From an uncultured Faecalibacterium sp. (GTDB lineage: Bacteria; Bacillota; Clostridia; Oscillospirales; Ruminococcaceae): 13,125 nt of DNA. How positions within the stretch are numbered: the first letter of the stretch is position 1; each line of letters begins with the position of its first letter. Both the position numbers and the translations under genes were made by a program. The notes under the pieces are model-generated. The model had not been told where the DNA came from and searched no databases. It was given only the letters and a program-made list of their open reading frames with translations. Of the stretch, positions 1 to 5,738 are shown in pieces. The DNA lies in the NCBI GenBank assembly GCA_900772565.1, contig CAAHET010000006.1:1-13125 (forward strand), in the 5' to 3' direction.

Positions 1-64
1 AAGTTTCCGGCAGTGCTCTTGGCTCTCCCTTTGGGAGAGCTGTCACCGCAGGTGACTGAGAGGG
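1..64 (+). repeat. Two-hairpin intergenic repeat, copy R1
   Basis: The core is 22-64. Hairpin 1 is CTCTCCC-ttt-GGGAGAG and hairpin 2 is GTCACC-gca-GGTGAC, followed by a tail CTGAGAGGG. The lead-in AAGTTTCCGGCAGTGCTCTT recurs before R2 and R9. R1 lies beyond the 3' end of the aroQ operon and may continue to the left of the window. Family membership is clear from the shared layout; the function is unknown. Confidence 0.8.
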
Positions 65-106
65 CGCACGCCGTTGGCTTCGTTGCTGAAGTTTTAGGAG
101 CAAGGA

Positions 107-178
107 GAAAGTTTCTGGTAGTGCTCTTGCCTCTCCCTTTGGGAGAGGTGGCACGGCGTAAGCCGTGACGGAGAGGGC
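107..178 (+). repeat. Two-hairpin intergenic repeat, copy R2
   Basis: The core is 130-177. Hairpin 1 is CCTCTCCC-ttt-GGGAGAGG. Hairpin 2 is CACGGC-gtaa-GCCGTG inside the frame TGGCA...TGAC. The tail GGAGAGGG could also pair with the first arm CCTCTCC, so two mutually exclusive folds are possible. The copy ends 23 bp from the aroQ stop codon. Between R1 and R2 (65-106) there is only repeat-related spacer and no gene. Confidence 0.85.
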
Positions 179-200
179 GAGGACGCTGCCCTTGGGCGTT

Positions 201-665
201 TTACATCACGATATGCGCCTTACTGGAGCCGTCGGTACGCAGCAGCTGCGCCAGCCAGATGCAGGCGTGCAGGTAGCCCTGCGGGCCCTCGCCGATAAAA
301 TGTCCCTGACAGCCAAAGGACACCACGTCCGTCTTGCGGAAGGGCTCGCGCTCGTCCGGGGCGTCCAGCATTACCTCTACGGCGGGCACGCTGCACAGCC
401 GCAGCGCGTCCAGAATGGCTACGCTGTAATGGGCGTAGCCGCCGGGGTTCAGCACGATGCCGTCCACCCGCCCCGGGGCGGACTGGATCTCGTCGATCAG
501 ATCGCCCTCGTGGTTGGACTGGCAGATGTCTGTCTCGATGCCAAGCTGGTCGCAGCCCGCCTGCACATAGTCCATCAGGCCGGTGTAATCCACCTCGCCT
601 GGCACGCCGGGCTCAGACCAGCGTGCCAGATTGATGTTTGGCCCGTTAAGAATCAAAAATTTCAT
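201..665 (-). CDS. aroQ: AroQ-like type II 3-dehydroquinate dehydratase, active site altered
   Basis: This 154-residue protein has the normal length of type II dehydroquinases, which form the dodecameric cytoplasmic enzyme converting 3-dehydroquinate to 3-dehydroshikimate. The fold signature is clear: NGPNIN near residue 7, QSNHEG at 49-54, NPGGYAH at 73-79, VEV at 96-98, REPFR at 106-110 and GPQGYLHA near 127-134. Aligned without gaps to the Mycobacterium tuberculosis enzyme, Asn73, His79, Asp86, Glu97 and Arg110 are kept. The catalytic Tyr24 equivalent is Pro22, its partner Arg19 is Ser17, and the general-acid His101 is Met99. The start was chosen at 665 because AGGAGG sits six bases upstream and the family N-terminus begins there. 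It overlaps the end of aroE-aroK by 20 bp, so the two are probably translationally coupled. Membership in the fold is certain; activity is doubtful. Confidence 0.9.
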   Translation of the reverse strand: MKFLILNGPNINLARWSEPGVPGEVDYTGLMDYVQAGCDQLGIETDICQSNHEGDLIDEIQSAPGRVDGIVLNPGGYAHYSVAILDALRLCSVPAVEVMLDAPDEREPFRKTDVVSFGCQGHFIGEGPQGYLHACIWLAQLLRTDGSSKAHIVM

Positions 666-1908
666 CCAGTGCCTCCTGTGCAGCTGCCAGCGCCTCGGCC
701 AGCGTGCCGGTGTTGGGGACCACCGCATCTGCGGCGGCAAGGTACAGCGGGCGGCGCTGGGCTTCCATGGTGCGCAGCGCTTCGGCGCTGGAAGAAAGCG
801 GGCGGTCGCCGCCCACAGCCAGCGCTTCCACCGGCCGGTCGATGAACAGCACCACGCCGTTCTGGCGCAGGGCGCGGACGTTTTCCGCCCGCTTCACCGC
901 GCCGCCGCCGCAGGAGAGCACAAGCCCCTTTTCCTTGCCGAAGCGGGCGATCTGCGCAGCTTCCTTTGCGCGGAAGCCCTCTTCGCCCTCGGCGGCAAAG
1001 ATATCCGGGATGCTGCGCCCGTCTGCCTTGACGATCTCCTCGTCCAAATCCACAAGAGGTCTGCCCAGCTGCTTCGCCAGCAGTCTGCCTAGGGTGGATT
1101 TGCCGCAGGAGGGCATGCCCACAAGGGCGATGTTCAGCGTCTCACGGCGCAGCGCGGCGGTGATGCGCCGCACCTCGCCCGGGGCGTCCTCGAACTTGCG
1201 GCCAAGGAAATACTCGGCGGCATACACCGCCTGTGCCACCAGCATCTCCAGCCCGCCTACGGCCACCGGCACACCGGCTTCCTCGGCGCGGAGGATGAGT
1301 TCGGTCTTGTTGGGGTTATATACTACGTCCACCACGGCTTCCAGCCCGGGCATGGCAGCCACGTCCAGACTGCACACGCCCACGTTGGGGTACATCCCGG
1401 CGGGGGTGGTGTTGAACACCACTTGTGCGCCGCTGCGCGCGGCTTCGGCGTAGCTCAGCTCTCCCTTTTCCGGGTCGGGGGTGCGGCTGACCGTCAGCAC
1501 CTTGGCAGCACCTTTGTCCAGCGCCACCGCGCGGGTGGTGTTGTGGGTGCCGCCGGTGCCTAAGATGAGCACGGTCTTGCCCGCAAGCTCCACGCCGTGG
1601 GCTTCGCACAGGTGGGCAAAGCCCAGATAGTCGGTGTTATAGCCATAGAGCAGACCGTTTTTGTTGACCACCGTGTTCACCGCACCGATGGCGCGGGCGC
1701 GGGGGTCGATGAAGGAGCAGTACTCCATCACCAGCTTTTTGTAGGGGATGGTCACGTTGATGGCCTTGAACTGCCGCCGCTGCAAAAAGGCGCGGGCATC
1801 TGCCTCGGTGGGCAGGGGGCACAGCTCGTAGTTGTATCCGCAGAGCAGCTCATGGATGGTCTTGGAGTAGGAGTGTCCCAGCTTGCCGCCGATGAGTCCG
1901 TATTCCAT
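646..1908 (-). CDS. aroE-aroK: Bifunctional shikimate dehydrogenase / shikimate kinase (AroE-AroK fusion)
   Basis: This 420-residue protein joins two consecutive shikimate-pathway enzymes. Residues 1-255 are AroE, which reduces 3-dehydroshikimate to shikimate with NADPH. Visible features are GHSYSK at 11-16, VTIPYK with catalytic Lys57, NTD with Asp93, the nucleotide loop LGTGGTHNTT near 116-125 and VAQA with Gln226. Residues 257-420 are AroK, which makes shikimate 3-phosphate with ATP. They show Walker A GMPSCGKST at 264-272, DLD at 287-289, FR with Arg313, CGGG at 333-336, the lid GGDRPLS at 366-372 and Arg386. All catalytic residues I could check are present, so both halves should work. 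There is almost no linker. The gene starts one base after the aroC stop, with its AGGAGG inside the aroC end. Confidence 0.95.
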   Translation of the reverse strand: MEYGLIGGKLGHSYSKTIHELLCGYNYELCPLPTEADARAFLQRRQFKAINVTIPYKKLVMEYCSFIDPRARAIGAVNTVVNKNGLLYGYNTDYLGFAHLCEAHGVELAGKTVLILGTGGTHNTTRAVALDKGAAKVLTVSRTPDPEKGELSYAEAARSGAQVVFNTTPAGMYPNVGVCSLDVAAMPGLEAVVDVVYNPNKTELILRAEEAGVPVAVGGLEMLVAQAVYAAEYFLGRKFEDAPGEVRRITAALRRETLNIALVGMPSCGKSTLGRLLAKQLGRPLVDLDEEIVKADGRSIPDIFAAEGEEGFRAKEAAQIARFGKEKGLVLSCGGGAVKRAENVRALRQNGVVLFIDRPVEALAVGGDRPLSSSAEALRTMEAQRRPLYLAAADAVVPNTGTLAEALAAAQEALDEIFDS

Positions 1909-1909
1909 C

Positions 1910-3052
1910 TCAGTCCTCCTTCCGGTAGCCGGTGGGGTCGGTCATCCACCGGGCACCGTATCGGGCGGTGAGCAGGTCGCCTACCGCAAGGGCGGCGGCG
2001 CAGGTCTGCACAATGGCGGCCCGGGGCACGATGCAGGGGTCGTGCCGTCCCTGAATGGACAGCTGTGCGTCCTTTTTGGCGATATAGTCCACCGTATCCT
2101 GCTGCTTGTAGATGCTGGGGGTGGGCTTGACGGCGGTGCGGAACACCACCGGCATTCCGTTGGCGATGCCGCCGTTGATGCCGGCGTTGTGGTTGGTGGC
2201 GGTGACCACCGCGCCCTCCGCTGTCATGCGGAAGGCGTCGTTTGCTTCCGAGCCGCGCAGCCCGGCAAAGCCGAAGCCGGTGCCGAACTCGATGCCCTTG
2301 ACCGCCGGGATGGAAAAGGCCAAGTGGGCGATTTCGCTCTCCACGCTGTCAAAGTAGGGCTCACCGACACCGGCGGGCAGGCCGAGGATGGCCGTTTCCA
2401 GCACGCCGCCCACGCTGTCGCCCTCGGCACCTGCGGCGCGGATGGCGGCCTTCATGGGCTCTTCCACGGCGGTGTCCAGCACCGCAAAGCCCTCGGTCTT
2501 GGCGGTAAGCGTCCCCACCTGTGCCGCAAGGGCGGCGGGGTCATCCAGCGCAAAGGGGGTATCTGCAAGCCCTGCGCACCGGGCGATGTGGGTGGTGATA
2601 TCAATGCCCGCCCGCTGCAATGCGGCCAGCACGATGCTGCCGCCTGCCACGAGGGCGGCAGTCACCCGGCCGGAAAAGTGCCCGCCGCCCCGGGCGTCCT
2701 GAAAGCCGTGGTACTTGGCGTAGGCGGTAAAGTCCGCGTGGCCGGGGCGCAGAAGGTCGGCGGTCTTGGCGTAGTCGCCGCTGCGGGTGTTCTGGTTTTC
2801 GATCATCAGGGCGATGGCGGTGCCGGTGGTGTGGCCGTTCACCACACCGGACAGCAGCTGCACCGCGTCCGCTTCCACCCGGGGGGTGGAAAGGCCGTCG
2901 CCCCGGGCGCGGCGCTTGTCCATGCAGGCAGCGAGAAAGCTCTCGTCCACCGGCACACCGGCGGCCATGCCGTCCAGCACCGCGCCCACGGCGCGGCCGT
3001 GGCTCTCGCCGAAGATGGTCAGCGAAAGGTCGCTGCCAAAGGTATTTTTCAT
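1910..3052 (-). CDS. aroC: Chorismate synthase
   Basis: This 380-residue protein has the full length of AroC, the FMNH2-dependent enzyme that converts EPSP to chorismate, the branch point for Phe, Tyr and Trp. Signatures in order are GESHGRAVG at 15-23, DKRRAR...ST at 45-56, NTRSGDY at 88-94, RPGHAD at 102-107, the GGGHFSGR block at 122-129, a long central region, NHNAGINGGI near 287-296 and GRHDPCIVPRA at 335-345. The start at 3052 has a GGAGGA site upstream, and only 3 bp separate it from the aroB stop. It is co-transcribed between aroB and the aroE-aroK fusion. EPSP synthase, which makes its substrate, is not in this window and must be encoded elsewhere if the pathway is complete. Confidence 0.96.
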   Translation of the reverse strand: MKNTFGSDLSLTIFGESHGRAVGAVLDGMAAGVPVDESFLAACMDKRRARGDGLSTPRVEADAVQLLSGVVNGHTTGTAIALMIENQNTRSGDYAKTADLLRPGHADFTAYAKYHGFQDARGGGHFSGRVTAALVAGGSIVLAALQRAGIDITTHIARCAGLADTPFALDDPAALAAQVGTLTAKTEGFAVLDTAVEEPMKAAIRAAGAEGDSVGGVLETAILGLPAGVGEPYFDSVESEIAHLAFSIPAVKGIEFGTGFGFAGLRGSEANDAFRMTAEGAVVTATNHNAGINGGIANGMPVVFRTAVKPTPSIYKQQDTVDYIAKKDAQLSIQGRHDPCIVPRAAIVQTCAAALAVGDLLTARYGARWMTDPTGYRKED

Positions 3053-3055
3053 GGG

Positions 3056-4099
3056 TCAGTCCTCCATGCCCAGCAGCGGGCGCAGCCCCTCCACAGGGAT
3101 GGTCTCGGCGCGCCAGCAGCCAAGGCCGGGCACTTTGATGATGGTGATCTGCCCGCCCTGTGCTTTTTTGTCGTGCAGCATTTCAGCCAGCACCTTTTCC
3201 TTATCGTAGGCGGTGCGGGTGGGCAAGCCTAAGCGGCGGTACACATTGCGCACCCGCTTTTGCAATGCCTTGGATTCGATCATGGGCAGCATACCCAGCG
3301 CCACGCACTCGCCGTGGAACAGGCCGGTGGTGCGGCGTCCCTTGATGCCCTTCACGGCTTCGATGCCGTGGCCGATGGTGTGGCCGAAGTTCAGCGCCTT
3401 GCGCATCCCCTGCTCGGTCTCGTCCTGCTCCACGATGCTCTTTTTAAAGCGCAGGCTGCGGCAGATGATCTCGCCGATGCGGTCGTCCACGTCCTCTTTT
3501 TCAAAGATGGAGAACAGCTCCGGGTCAGCCAAAAGACCGGCCTTGACCGCCTCGGCCAGACCGTTGATGAAGTGGCGGCGGGGCAGGGTGGACAGGGTGT
3601 CCGGGTCCACGATGACCAGCTTGGGCTGCCAGAAAGCACCCACGATGTTCTTGGTGTCGCCCAGATCCACGGCGGTCTTGCCGCCGATGGAGGAATCGAT
3701 CATAGAAAGGGTGGTGGTGGGGCAGTTGATAAAGTCGATGCCGCGCATATAGATGGAAGCGGCAAAACCGGCAAGGTCGCCCACCACGCCGCCGCCCACG
3801 GCTACCACAAGGTCGCCCCGGCCCATGCCGAAGTCCAGCATCTGCCGCAGCACGGTCTCCAGAATTTTAAAGCTCTTGCTGGCCTCGCCCTGCGGCACGG
3901 TGATGATTGTGGCGTCCTTGCACTGGTCTGCCACCATCTGGGCGTACTGTGCGGGCACACCGCTGTCGGTGACCACCGCCACCCGGCGGTCCAGCCGGGC
4001 GAACTGGTACAGGTTTTCCAGCGAGCCGCGCTTGACGATGATGTCGTAGCTGCGCTCGCCCAGATTCATGGTCAGCTTGGTTCCGATAAAATCACTCAT
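3056..4099 (-). CDS. aroB: 3-dehydroquinate synthase
   Basis: This 347-residue AroB is the NAD- and Zn-dependent cytoplasmic enzyme that cyclises DAHP to 3-dehydroquinate. The N-terminal Rossmann part contains GGGVVGDLAGF at 102-112 and PTTTLSMIDSSIGGKT at 127-142. The C-terminal helical part carries likely metal ligands: Glu183 in GLAEAVK, the GHTIGH block at 239-244 and His262 in FHGE. RRHFINGLAE and DKKAQGG are also typical. Length and motifs are normal. The start codon overlaps the pheA stop in an ATGA arrangement, which suggests translational coupling, and AGGAG lies ten bases upstream. It is the second gene of the pheA-led operon. Confidence 0.96.
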   Translation of the reverse strand: MSDFIGTKLTMNLGERSYDIIVKRGSLENLYQFARLDRRVAVVTDSGVPAQYAQMVADQCKDATIITVPQGEASKSFKILETVLRQMLDFGMGRGDLVVAVGGGVVGDLAGFAASIYMRGIDFINCPTTTLSMIDSSIGGKTAVDLGDTKNIVGAFWQPKLVIVDPDTLSTLPRRHFINGLAEAVKAGLLADPELFSIFEKEDVDDRIGEIICRSLRFKKSIVEQDETEQGMRKALNFGHTIGHGIEAVKGIKGRRTTGLFHGECVALGMLPMIESKALQKRVRNVYRRLGLPTRTAYDKEKVLAEMLHDKKAQGGQITIIKVPGLGCWRAETIPVEGLRPLLGMED

Positions 4100-5166
4100 T
4101 TTGTATACACTCCTAACAGCCGCACCGTCCGGCAGGTGCGGTCAAGCTCGCGCAGCAGCGCGGCGGTCTCGCCGGCGGCGGCATCGCCCACCAGCTCTAC
4201 GTAAAAATAATATTCAAAGGGGACGTGCGGCATGGGGCGGCTCTTGATGGACTCCATATTGAAGCCGCTGGCACCGATGACCTGAATGACCTCGGCCAGC
4301 TTGCCGGGCTTGTTGTCCACCGTGAACAGCAGCGAGAACCGGTTGCCCGCCGTGGGCTTTTCGCGGCTGAGCACGATGAACCGGGTGGTGTTGTCGCCGT
4401 CGGTGTTGATGTTGGGCACTAAAATTTCCAGCCCGTACAGGGCGGCAGTCTCGGCGCTGGCAATGGCGGCCTTTGTCGGGTCTTGGCTTTCTGCCACGAA
4501 CTTTGCAGCCATGGCGGTGTTGGCCATGGCGGTGGCGGGCAGACGGAACTGCTTTAAAAAGGTCTCGCTCTGGGCGATGGCCTGCTGGTGGCTGTACACG
4601 GTGCGCAGCTGGGAAAGCTGGGTGCCCGGCAGCACCAGAAGGTTCTGGGAGATGGGCAGGTCGTATACGTCCACCACCCACAGCTCCGGGTGGTTATAGC
4701 ACAGGTCCAGCACGGCGGAAACATCTCCGGCGTGGCTGTTTTCAAAGGGTACTACGCCGTGGGCGGCTTCGCCGGAGGCGACAGCCTCGAACACCTCGTC
4801 CCATGTGGAGTAGCTCACGGCCTCGGCGTGGGGGAACAGCGCCTTGAGGGCGATGTGGGCAAACGCCCCTTCCACCCCCTGATAGGCGGCGCGGTTGCGC
4901 CCCAGCGCAGCGGCCTCGTACTGCTTGGCAAGGTCCATCATGTGCTGGACATGGTCTTTATAGTAAGGGCGCAGCGCGGGCTGCTGGATGCGGGCTGCGG
5001 CCTTTTCCAGCACGGCGGCCTCCCGGGCGGCATCGTAGATGGGCAGACCGTGCGCCCGCTTATATTCGGCTACCTGCAAAACGGCAGCCATCCGGCGCTC
5101 GAACAGCGCAGCCAGCTGCGCATCCACCGTGTCGATCTCGGCACGGGCTTGTTCCAGTGCGTCCAT
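4096..5166 (-). CDS. pheA: Bifunctional chorismate mutase / prephenate dehydratase (P-protein)
   Basis: This 356-residue cytoplasmic enzyme takes chorismate to prephenate and then to phenylpyruvate, the precursor of phenylalanine. Residues 1-85 are an AroQ-type chorismate mutase helix bundle, with Arg8 and the FERRM and EYKRAHGLPI stretches. Residues 93-270 are prephenate dehydratase, with VPFENSHAG at 139-147, ISQNLL at 172-177 and the catalytic DGDNTTRF at 256-263. Residues 276-352 are an ACT domain for likely phenylalanine feedback, with NKPGKLAEV and SIKSRPMP in place of the E. coli GALV and ESRP motifs. I chose the ATG at 5166 because AGGA lies ten bases upstream and it gives the family N-terminus. 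The in-frame GTG at 5175 would sit against that site. It is the first gene of the operon. Confidence 0.94.
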   Translation of the reverse strand: MDALEQARAEIDTVDAQLAALFERRMAAVLQVAEYKRAHGLPIYDAAREAAVLEKAAARIQQPALRPYYKDHVQHMMDLAKQYEAAALGRNRAAYQGVEGAFAHIALKALFPHAEAVSYSTWDEVFEAVASGEAAHGVVPFENSHAGDVSAVLDLCYNHPELWVVDVYDLPISQNLLVLPGTQLSQLRTVYSHQQAIAQSETFLKQFRLPATAMANTAMAAKFVAESQDPTKAAIASAETAALYGLEILVPNINTDGDNTTRFIVLSREKPTAGNRFSLLFTVDNKPGKLAEVIQVIGASGFNMESIKSRPMPHVPFEYYFYVELVGDAAAGETAALLRELDRTCRTVRLLGVYTK

Positions 5167-5181
5167 GGGGGTCACATCCTT
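5163..5181 (-). promoter_or_regulatory. Ribosome binding site that decides the pheA start
   Basis: Read on the minus strand, AGGA at 5177-5180 is followed after ten bases by ATG (5166-5164). An in-frame GTG at 5175-5173 begins only one base after the AGGA and is too close to be the start, so the ATG is preferred. Confidence 0.7.
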
Positions 5182-5211
5182 TTTGGTCGGTTTTTGCGGG
5201 GATACCTAGTA

Positions 5212-5240
5212 AGTATACCATAACCGGGACAGGGAAACAA
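5212..5240 (-). promoter_or_regulatory. Promoter of the pheA-aroB-aroC-aroEK-aroQ operon
   Basis: On the minus strand there is a -35-like TTGTTT (5240-5235), a 17-base spacer ending in TGG, and -10 TATACT (5217-5212). The TGG gives an extended -10. The predicted transcription start is near 5205, leaving a leader of about 40 bases before the pheA ATG. That leader is too short for a T-box or a peptide attenuator, so the sequence offers no support for leader-based control. Confidence 0.75.
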
Positions 5241-5314
5241 CAAACCGCTCTTTATTTGAGAGTGGAGAAAATTTCAAATAAGCCTCGGGTAAAAAGACGA
5301 AAATAGAAAACAGA

Positions 5315-5375
5315 AACGCACCCACAGTCCGTTTTTGTGCCCTGAAAAGCAGGGAAAACGGATTGTGGGTGCGTT
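5315..5375 (-). terminator. Long hairpin, probable terminator of the plsC operon
   Basis: The outer arms 5315-5335 and 5355-5375 form a nearly perfect 21-bp stem with one G/T position. It is topped, after a four-base bulge on one side, by CCCTG-aaaag-CAGGG. Only on the minus strand is it followed by a T-rich stretch (revcomp of 5291-5314), which sets the direction. It lies upstream of the pheA promoter, so it should end transcripts arriving from the plsC operon rather than attenuate pheA. Confidence 0.6.
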
Positions 5376-5384
5376 GAGGGGTTA

Positions 5385-5431
5385 CCCCTTCCGTCATCGC
5401 TGCGCGATGCCACCTTCCCTAAGGGGACGGC
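5385..5431 (-). repeat. Two-hairpin intergenic repeat, copy R3 (inverted)
   Basis: Read on the minus strand it starts GCCGTCCCCTTAGGGAAGG, continues with hairpin 2 CATCGC-gca-GCGATG in the GGCA...TGAC frame, and ends GACGGAAGGGG. It is the left arm of an inverted pair with R4. The spacer between them (5432-5470) is closely matched at 10582-10620. Confidence 0.85.
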
Positions 5432-5470
5432 TTTTGCGTTGCCGGAAAGTTTGCCGCCATTGCTGAAGGC

Positions 5471-5562
5471 GCCCCCTTGAGGGACGACTTCCCCCGCTCC
5501 GGGGGAAGATGTCACCGTAGGTGACAAAAGGGGGAATCTGGCGCCGCAGGCGACTGAGGGGG
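5471..5562 (+). repeat. Two-hairpin repeat R4, carrying a second repeat inside it
   Basis: The outer copy begins CCCCCTTGAGGGA and resumes as CTGGCGCCGCAGGCGACTGA with a G5 end. Between them, at 5488-5536, sits a complete inner copy: CTTCCCCC-gctc-CGGGGGAAG, then TGTCACC-gta-GGTGACA, then AAAAGGGGG. The right end GGGGTAAC mirrors GTTACCCC at the left end of R3. The block ends 3 bp from the stop codon of the 56-residue gene. Confidence 0.8.
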
Positions 5563-5565
5563 TAA

Positions 5566-5736
5566 CTATTTATTCTTCAAAATATCCTCCCAGCTGCGGG
5601 CTTTGCCGTAATAGCGCCCGTAGGGGTTATCAAGGTCTGCGGCGCGGGGACTGGGCGGCGCGGGCGGCTGGGGTTTGGGGGTGCGGTCAAAGGTGATGTG
5701 TGCGGCAGAGCCGCCGGTTTTGATGCGGAAGCGCAT
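5566..5736 (-). CDS. Small protein of unknown function (56 residues)
   Basis: I do not recognise this protein. It begins two bases after the stop of the upstream membrane-anchored protein, has a GAGGGG-type ribosome site, and ends in TAG against the repeat block. The sequence has a short basic N-terminus (MRFRIKTGG), a proline-rich middle (residues 20-30) and a charged, aromatic C-terminus with NPYGRYYGKARSWEDILKNK. There is no signal peptide and no membrane helix. The last position in the plsC operon, the tight spacing and the protein-like C-terminus argue that it is real, but it is short and untested. A longer in-frame reading further upstream runs out of frame through the neighbour and is not the gene. 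Confidence 0.6.
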   Translation of the reverse strand: MRFRIKTGGSAAHITFDRTPKPQPPAPPSPRAADLDNPYGRYYGKARSWEDILKNK

Positions 5737-5738
5737 CT

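Noticed and set aside
1..178. CRISPR array from the repeated units at the window ends
   Set aside because: The units are hairpins with variable stems, irregular spacing and mixed orientation. There are no constant spacers between identical repeats and no cas genes.
201..740. Longer aroQ starting at 740
   Set aside because: The extra 25 residues are Arg/Trp/Pro-rich shadow sequence of the aroE-aroK end. The AGGAGG and the family N-terminus support 665.
1883..3232. 449-codon open frame on the plus strand
   Set aside because: It is the antisense shadow of aroC and part of aroB, with no domain and no start signal.
5176..5211. T-box or riboswitch before pheA
   Set aside because: The leader predicted from the promoter is only about 40 bases, with no T-box sequence or terminator/antiterminator pair.
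5206..5397. 63-codon Phe-containing frame upstream of pheA as an attenuator leader peptide
   Set aside because: The Phe codons are scattered, not consecutive, and the frame lies across and upstream of the likely pheA promoter, so most of it is not in the pheA transcript.
5252..5527. 91-codon minus-strand frame across the repeat block
   Set aside because: It is a translation of the R3/R4 repeats. A similar peptide appears at 10493-10744 from R5/R6, so the likeness comes from the repeat DNA, not from a gene family.
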